Of a stretch of 57,311 nt of DNA, positions 52,737 through 57,311 are shown one piece after another; position 1 is the first letter of the stretch, and each line of letters opens with the position of its first letter. The notes below the pieces were generated by a model, which ran no database searches, was not told the origin of the DNA, and was given only the letters and a program-made list of their open reading frames with translations. Made by a program: the position numbers and the translations under genes. This stretch comes from a bacterium. Lineage in GTDB: Bacteria > Hinthialibacterota > Hinthialibacteria > Hinthialibacterales > Hinthialibacteraceae. The DNA is taken from assembly GCA_016125385.1 (NCBI GenBank), contig WGLV01000029.1, positions 1 to 57,311 of the forward strand, in the 5' to 3' direction.

Positions 52737-53162
52737 TTAATCGTCGTCGGATACGTCGACGTCGTCAAAATCCTCTAACTCGTCATCGAAATCATCGTCG
52801 AGATCGTCGTCATCATCGTCGTCGTCATCATCATCATAATCGTCGTCAAAGTCATCATCCTCATCGTCTTCAAAATCATCATCGATGTCATCGTCATCGT
52901 CTTCAAAGTCGTCGTCATCCTCAAAATCATCGTCGACTTCGAACTCTTCTTCATCATCGTCCCAGTCGAGAAAGAACGCGTCTTTCTGTTCGGAAGGGTC
53001 TGATTCGTTATCGGATGACTGGATGGAAAGAAGGCAGGGGGCCGTGATTCCAGCCGGGGTCATGACCCATACAACGGCTGACTCGCTTTCTTCAGCGCAA
53101 GTCCAACCGATGATCCGGTAGCCTTCAGGGATCGAGTGCGTCCGAGGTTGTCGTTTCTCCAT
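52737..53162 (-). CDS. Small protein with polyacidic (Asp/Glu) tail
   Basis: A 141-residue protein. Residues 1-50 form an ordinary beta-type segment (SIPEGYRIIGWTCAEESESA, VVWVMTPAGITAPCLLSI); from about residue 70 it is nearly pure Asp with some Glu and Phe in DDDFEDD-type repeats, ending DDVDVSDDD. Both gene ends are supported: AGAGGAG lies upstream of ATG 53162, which I prefer over in-frame starts at 53264. Long acidic tails occur in calcium-binding, chaperone-like or DNA-mimic proteins; I cannot choose. The repetitive GAT/GAC stretch varies codons, so it is not a simple recent trinucleotide expansion. Confidence 0.65.
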   Translation of the reverse strand: MEKRQPRTHSIPEGYRIIGWTCAEESESAVVWVMTPAGITAPCLLSIQSSDNESDPSEQKDAFFLDWDDDEEEFEVDDDFEDDDDFEDDDDDIDDDFEDDEDDDFDDDYDDDDDDDDDDDLDDDFDDELEDFDDVDVSDDD

Positions 53163-53404
53163 GACCGTTCTCCTCTTGCGCTTCCCTTGCGGGAAGATGG
53201 TAGCCTGTTCGTGATTCATTTTACGCGCTCTCGGCGCGGTAATGGCGTTATTCAAAAATCCCATCCGTGCGTTTTATTTTGATTCGGCGTCAATGCGCCG
53301 TCACGCACCGGCTTCTAAATAAAACGACGGAAAAGCGTTCTTGGCCGTAAGGTACACGGAAGCCGCTTCCAGTCAATAGCTGATTTTTCATTTCCAGACG
53401 ATTC

Positions 53405-54307
53405 TTATCCTTTAATGTAGATCGCCCACAGGACGACGCCGAGCCATAAGACCCCGTTGATCAGAATCGGTTTGTCCGACACCAGCAGTTCGCTGGGGTT
53501 ACCCCCCTCTTCTTTCTGATAAACGAGATACAGATAGCGCAAAAGCCCGTATAAAACAAAGGGGATCGTCAACATGATGCTTGAATGCGGCGCCGCCCCC
53601 AGTTGCGATTTGTCGAGGCAATAGAGCGAATAGGTTACGGCGGTTGAAGCGGTGACGATTGAGATGATCTGGTCGAGGTACTGGGTGGAGTATTCTTTCA
53701 GAATCGCGCGATGACCGGGCGCGTTGCCGTCGCCCAGCAGAATGATCTCATGCCGGCGCTTGCAGAACGCGAGAAACAGCGAGACGAACAATCCGCACAG
53801 ATAAAGCCAGTTCGATACCAGGGCGCCGATCACCACCGCCCCGGCGTATAAGCGTAACAGAAAGCCCAGCGCGATGATCATGCCGTCGAGGATGACGATC
53901 GAGCGGCACCAGAACGAATAGAGAATGTTGCTGGCGAAATACGCCAGCCCCACGAGAAGAAAGTCGCGCGATAACGCCGCCGAACATGCGATCGCGGCGG
54001 TCAACAGAATCAGGCACGCGGCCGCGGCGGTTTTTACGGATAGGCGGCCCGAGGGCAAGGGACGGTTGCGTTTTTTGGGATGAAGCCGGTCGCGTTCGAG
54101 GTCGGCGATGTCGTTCATCATGTAGACGCAGGCCGAGTACATGCAGAACAACACGAAAGCCGCCGCCGCGCCGCTGAACGCGGAGGCGTCGTTGATGCGC
54201 TTGTCGAAAATGATCGGCGCGAAGACGAATGCGTTTTTCACCCATTGGCGCGGGCGCGCCAGCTCGATCAGGGCGCGCGCCGTTCCGCCGGCGCTTGTGT
54301 CCGTCAT
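53405..54307 (-). CDS. UbiA-family prenyltransferase, DPPR synthase-like
   Basis: A 300-residue integral membrane protein with about eight helices. It has ELARPRQWVKNAFVFAPIIF at residues 16-35, typical of decaprenyl-phosphate phosphoribosyltransferases (Rv3806c type), and the Asp-rich motif MMNDIADLERDRLHPKKRNR near residue 65 of UbiA enzymes, plus a second Asp region. These transfer 5-phosphoribose-1-diphosphate to polyprenyl phosphate, providing a carrier for arabinose or ribose-derived sugars. A quinone or heme prenyltransferase is a less likely alternative. It is leftward, 45 bases from the GNAT gene on the same strand, so the two may be cotranscribed. No obvious terminator follows. Confidence 0.85.
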   Translation of the reverse strand: MTDTSAGGTARALIELARPRQWVKNAFVFAPIIFDKRINDASAFSGAAAAFVLFCMYSACVYMMNDIADLERDRLHPKKRNRPLPSGRLSVKTAAAACLILLTAAIACSAALSRDFLLVGLAYFASNILYSFWCRSIVILDGMIIALGFLLRLYAGAVVIGALVSNWLYLCGLFVSLFLAFCKRRHEIILLGDGNAPGHRAILKEYSTQYLDQIISIVTASTAVTYSLYCLDKSQLGAAPHSSIMLTIPFVLYGLLRYLYLVYQKEEGGNPSELLVSDKPILINGVLWLGVVLWAIYIKG

Positions 54308-54352
54308 CGGATTCCTGAAACTCCTTCGCTTCCGGCAGACGAGGCTCCTCGC

Positions 54353-54838
54353 CTACAGATCGGGTGGAATGTCGTGCCACATGATACGGAGAAACTCTCC
54401 GCAACCAACCTTGCGCCAGAAGTCATAGCCTGATTCGTTGCGCGGCGAGACGTTCAGCTGAATCACGTTGACTCCACGCCGTTTAAACCAGCGGCGGACG
54501 TGGTTCCACATCGTCTCTCCCAGACCGCGCCGGCGAAGCTCGCGAGTCACGCACATCTCGGCGATGAAGCCGTAACGCGCCAGCGCGAACACCGGCGGGT
54601 TGTTGAGAATCATGGCGATGGCGTAGCCCACGATCGCGGCGTCTTCTTCCAGTACGAATATAGCGTAATCGTAGTTGTCGTACACGGAATACAGATAATC
54701 GAGATACGCGCCCTCGTTATCGAGCGACAACTCAAACCGGGGATCGATCGAGAGATGATGGTCCATCATCTCCTTCCATAACCGCACGACGAAAGGAAGA
54801 TCTTCTTTCTTCGCCCGACGAATGGAGCCGCCGCTCAT
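54353..54838 (-). CDS. GNAT-family N-acetyltransferase
   Basis: A 161-residue acetyltransferase fold. Residues 6-30 (IRRAKKEDLPFVVRLWKEMM) open the domain; the acetyl-CoA-binding signature RELRRRGLGETMWNHV contains the RRxGLG motif near residue 105; NVSPRNESGYDFWRKVGC is the typical C-terminal strand-helix. Substrate unknown. I use ATG 54838; AGGCGG lies upstream, and an earlier in-frame start at 54901 adds 21 residues outside the fold. It is upstream of the UbiA-like gene on the same strand. Confidence 0.85.
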   Translation of the reverse strand: MSGGSIRRAKKEDLPFVVRLWKEMMDHHLSIDPRFELSLDNEGAYLDYLYSVYDNYDYAIFVLEEDAAIVGYAIAMILNNPPVFALARYGFIAEMCVTRELRRRGLGETMWNHVRRWFKRRGVNVIQLNVSPRNESGYDFWRKVGCGEFLRIMWHDIPPDL

Positions 54839-55238
54839 GGAGTGATCCGCCTTTATCCGTCCCCGCGTTCCGCTTGACCGGCGCGGGAACATGAAAAACA
54901 TCCGTTCATTTCGGATACTATGGTGCTGGAGGTTCGGCTGTCAAGCGGTGTTGCGGAAGGGGCGGCGAACGTGTTTTGAAGCGCGTCGGCGCCTTTATCT
55001 CGCGTCATCCGTATGATACCTTGAAGCCGTTGTGCATGAGTTGGATGTCGATTGCCTGCATCCTGATGAATGGGGGCTCGCCGCGCCGCGCGCGGGCCGG
55101 ATGTCACACTCGCCCTCCGCGAGCCGAACCCCGCACGGTCATGGATTCAGTGAAGTCGATCCGCCGCTCTCCGCCGCCCAGGCGGAAGAACGATATCAGC
55201 CCGGCATACGCAAAATTCCGGATAGAAGGAGACAGGAC
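54839..55238. other. Divergent region between GNAT and Gfo/Idh genes
   Basis: About 400 bases. The promoters of both divergent genes should be here. Open frames exist on the plus strand, and one joins the Gfo/Idh frame, but they have no ribosome site and do not look like protein of known families. I see no RNA gene. Confidence 0.45.
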
Positions 55239-56510
55239 ATGAGCGAATCAAAACAGTCGTCCATTTCGCGCAGAGATTTCAGCAAGCGCGCCGCTCTCGG
55301 CGCGGCGGCGATCACGGCGTTCACCCTCCCGCGTGAGGCCCAGGCGCAGGATACGATTAAAATCGCGCTGGTCGGCGCGGGCGGCCGTGGAACCGGCGCC
55401 GTTCAGAACGCCATCCAGGCGGGGCAGCACTCCGGCGCCAAAGTCGAACTGATCGCGCTGGGCGACGTCATTGAAGAAACCGCCAAAGGCGCGGTGCGCG
55501 GCTTTAAAGAAAACGCCAACCTCAAAGACAGCATCAAGGTCGATGACAGCACCACCTTCTGGGGCCTCGACGCCTATCAGAAAGTCATCGCCATGAAGCC
55601 CGATTACATGATTCTCGCGACGCCTCCCGGCTTCCGCCCCGAAATGTTCGAAGCGGTCGTCAACGCCAAACTGAACTGCTTCTGCGAAAAGCCCGTCGCG
55701 ACCGATTTCAATGGCATCCGCCGCTACATGGCCGCCGCCAAAAAGTCAGAAGAACTGAAACTTCACATCGTCACCGGCAACCAGCGCCGTCACCAGAAAA
55801 ACTACGTCGAAACCGTTGAAAAACTGCATGACGGCGCCCTCGGCGATATCGTCGCCATGCGCGTTTACTGGGACGGCGGCCTGCCCCACGCCCGCGAACG
55901 CAAACCGGGTATGAGCGACCTGCGTTACCAGCTGTACAACTGGTACAACTTCTGCTGGATCTGCGGCGACAACATCGTCGAACAGCACATCCACAATCTC
56001 GACGTCGCCAACTGGGTGCTCAACAGTCATCCGGTTTCCGTCATCGCCAGCGGCGGCCGCAGCTGGAAGCCCGAGATCGAAAAATACGGCAACATCTGGG
56101 ATAACTTCTCCTGCGATTATGAATATCCCAACGGAGTCCACGTCTTCAGCTATTGCCGTCACCTCAATCATTCGTACGACGAAGTCTCCGAGCGCGCTTT
56201 CGGCACCAATAAAAACTTCCATGGCGGCGTCAGCAACTGCGCCGACATGGGCGAAGGCGGCTTGAACCCCTACGTTCAGGAACACGTCGACCTGCAGAAC
56301 GCCATGATGGGCAAAGGCCCGTACTGGAACCAGGCTGTTCAGGTGTGCGAAAGCACCATGACCGCCATCATGGGCCGCGAAGCCGCCTATACCGGCAAGC
56401 GTCTGGTTTGGGACGAAGCGATCAACAGCGACCTCGACATCTTCCCGAAGAACATGTCGTGGGACGCGGATATGCCGCCTGCTCCCATCCCCCGGACCCC
56501 GATGCCCTGA
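55239..56510 (+). CDS. Tat-exported Gfo/Idh/MocA-family oxidoreductase
   Basis: A 423-residue protein with a twin-arginine signal: SRRDFSKRAALGAAAITAFT with the RR motif at residues 11-12 and a likely cleavage near AQA-QD. The NAD-binding Rossmann motif IALVGAGGRGTGAVQNAI follows, and CEKPVATD near residue 150 is the family EKP motif with the catalytic-region lysine. The last third includes a GGRSW segment and NPYVQEHVDLQNAMMG. Such exported Gfo/Idh proteins act on sugars or glycans in the periplasm with bound nicotinamide cofactor. GAAGGAG precedes ATG 55239; a longer frame to 55032 lacks support. A terminator follows. Confidence 0.88.
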   Translation: MSESKQSSISRRDFSKRAALGAAAITAFTLPREAQAQDTIKIALVGAGGRGTGAVQNAIQAGQHSGAKVELIALGDVIEETAKGAVRGFKENANLKDSIKVDDSTTFWGLDAYQKVIAMKPDYMILATPPGFRPEMFEAVVNAKLNCFCEKPVATDFNGIRRYMAAAKKSEELKLHIVTGNQRRHQKNYVETVEKLHDGALGDIVAMRVYWDGGLPHARERKPGMSDLRYQLYNWYNFCWICGDNIVEQHIHNLDVANWVLNSHPVSVIASGGRSWKPEIEKYGNIWDNFSCDYEYPNGVHVFSYCRHLNHSYDEVSERAFGTNKNFHGGVSNCADMGEGGLNPYVQEHVDLQNAMMGKGPYWNQAVQVCESTMTAIMGREAAYTGKRLVWDEAINSDLDIFPKNMSWDADMPPAPIPRTPMP

Positions 56511-56534
56511 CCTCGGGCGTCTTGAAGAGACAAC

Positions 56535-56565
56535 AAAGGGAGAGCGATTTCGCTCTCCCTTTTTC
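56535..56565. terminator. Intrinsic terminator after the Gfo/Idh gene
   Basis: AAAGGGAGAGCGA and TCGCTCTCCCTTT are exact reverse complements, followed by TTTTCG. It lies between convergent genes and can act on both strands. Confidence 0.85.
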
Positions 56566-56597
56566 GTTGGATTTCTTTCGCCTTGCTGGCTCGGGGC

Positions 56598-57059
56598 TTA
56601 CTCATCCAGCATAAACTGAATTTCGGTTCGATATTTTTGTGGATTGCCGCGAAAGATCATGCCGGGGCCTTTGAGATAAATTTCACGCGCCGGACCTTTT
56701 ACGGCCAGGCTGTTCTCGACGATGTAGTCGTGCATCCGGCAGTAGGTATGCTTCAATTCTTCATAGGGCCCGATGTGGATGAGGCTTACGCATCGGCCGC
56801 CCGGCAGCATCCGAACGTTGATCCCTTCAATATCCTGCTCTTTACGGATGGGAACGCAGACTTCGACGTCGGCGTCGTCTTCTTTATAATCAGCGTCGTA
56901 GTAGAGCGAAAAAGGCTTGCCTGAGATCAACCATCCCGTCTTGCGGCATAATTTGGGGAAATATTCCGCGCACTGTTCATACTTCCCTTTGTAACGAAGC
57001 CCGGCGATCAATTGGTCGCCGACCGTTTTGATCTCCGGCTGCTGAGTGCTTTCGTTCAT
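56598..57059 (-). CDS. GyrI-like small-molecule-binding protein
   Basis: A 153-residue protein of the GyrI-like/AraC effector-binding (SHV2) fold: LIAGLRYKGKYEQCAEYFPK, PFSLYYDADYKEDDADVEVC, MLPGGRCVSLIHIGPYEELK and REIYLKGPGMIFRGNPQKYR are typical. These bind drugs or other small hydrophobic molecules, alone or as part of a regulator. No DNA-binding domain is present here. I prefer ATG 57059, with AAAGGGG seven bases upstream, over ATG 57077. A perfect hairpin sits about 75 bases upstream of it. Function beyond the fold is unknown. Confidence 0.8.
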   Translation of the reverse strand: MNESTQQPEIKTVGDQLIAGLRYKGKYEQCAEYFPKLCRKTGWLISGKPFSLYYDADYKEDDADVEVCVPIRKEQDIEGINVRMLPGGRCVSLIHIGPYEELKHTYCRMHDYIVENSLAVKGPAREIYLKGPGMIFRGNPQKYRTEIQFMLDE

Positions 57060-57130
57060 GTTTTTCCCCTTTCCCATCTGTTTCGGTCCGTTGAAGAAAT
57101 TTTATCATGAAACCAGTTTATATATCTCGC

Positions 57131-57171
57131 CAAAAATAAACGCTCCATCCATTCATGGATGGAGCGTTTAT
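57131..57171 (-). terminator. Perfect 16-base-pair hairpin with U-run (terminator or attenuator)
   Basis: ATAAACGCTCCATCCA at 57136-57151 and its exact complement at 57156-57171 form a stem with a TTCA loop; read leftward it ends in TTTTTGG. It lies upstream of the GyrI-like gene on the same strand, so it either attenuates that gene or ends another transcript. Confidence 0.6.
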
Positions 57172-57264
57172 CTCGACTTTGGCCTTTGACTAGATAAAAA
57201 GAGATAAAAATTGCTGGGAGTGTAATTTTCGCTGGAAATTCGCTCCTTTTTCTTTTATTATAGA

Positions 57265-57284
57265 GTCTAGTTATGTGACTAGAC
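57265..57284. promoter_or_regulatory. Inverted repeat before the right-edge gene
   Basis: GTCTAGT and ACTAGAC form perfect 7-base arms around six bases, 17 bases before the ATG at 57302. TGACTAGA in the right arm is repeated exactly at 57187-57194, so this may be part of a regulator's paired sites. Confidence 0.4.
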
Positions 57285-57301
57285 CGCAAAGGAGAGTCTC
57301 C

Positions 57302-57311
57302 ATGGGATTCC
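57302..57311 (+). CDS. Start of a rightward gene (three codons)
   Basis: ATG at 57302 is preceded by AAAGGAG at 57288-57294 with a seven-base gap, a normal ribosome site. Only Met-Gly-Phe is visible, so no family can be named. The upstream AT-rich region and inverted repeat fit a promoter and operator. Confidence 0.5.

Noticed and set aside
52737-53162. GAT/GAC repeats as a simple satellite or CRISPR-like array
   Set aside because: No uniform repeat unit or spacers; the codons vary and the frame stays open, so it is coding sequence.
54976-55242. Open frames upstream of the Gfo/Idh gene
   Set aside because: One joins the gene frame but lies outside the Tat signal start and has no ribosome site; the other looks random.

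Overview
The window looks like chromosome from a deep-branching, didermic (Gram-negative) bacterium of moderately high GC. Evidence for an outer membrane: lpxB, an LptC/LptA-like gene trio, a Wzz-type protein, and a parvulin-like lipoprotein. Tat-signal Gfo/Idh proteins, very large exported proteins with Asp-rich calcium-type loops, and GT-C membrane proteins are common in candidate phyla of the PVC/FCB neighbourhood (for example Sumerlaeota or Hydrogenedentota). That placement is a guess; no rRNA is present.

Layout. 1-1120: the end of an IS3-family element, then an AT-rich gene for a protein with two TerB-like repeats and a BRCT domain, both apparently acquired. 1163-2960: RNase P RNA and type II NADH dehydrogenase, both leftward. 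2961-3462: AT-rich gap. 3463-10702: twelve tightly packed rightward genes of phage virion type (decoration protein, major capsid, connector-like, distal-tail-like, prohead-protease-like, fibre-like, XhlA-like, BppU-like) with no terminase, portal, tape measure, integrase or lysin; two encode Sec-exported proteins. This is the most unusual part of the window. 10816-13759: purC and a GT-C-type membrane protein. 13982-16539: leftward efp and an LptC-LptA-LptA-like operon. 16684-17615: a DUF134-zinc-ribbon regulator coupled to a His-rich NifX-like protein. 17701-19335: pyrG. 20115-30272: a 2149-residue exported protein, an anchored protein, a parvulin-like lipoprotein and a Wzz-like protein. 30288-33503: lpxB and a membrane-TPR protein, leftward. 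33686-41775: secDF, an L,D-transpeptidase, hisG, argB, argD and argF. 41878-41948: tRNA-Cys. 42174-46074: homoserine dehydrogenase, an ApgM-like probable homoserine kinase, and aspartate kinase. 46211-52549: a secreted subtilase, cimA and an FAD oxidoreductase. 52737-54838: a polyacidic protein, a UbiA-family prenyltransferase and a GNAT enzyme, leftward. 55239-57311: a Tat-exported Gfo/Idh protein, a GyrI-like protein and the first codons of a new rightward gene.

How they fit together. Most genes are housekeeping: arginine, histidine, aspartate-family and isoleucine-precursor synthesis, purine and CTP synthesis, protein export, and envelope construction. The accessory content is the IS/BRCT edge, the phage-type cassette and the exported proteins. 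Many genes overlap by ATGA or sit only a few bases apart, so operons are easy to see, and intrinsic terminators punctuate them.
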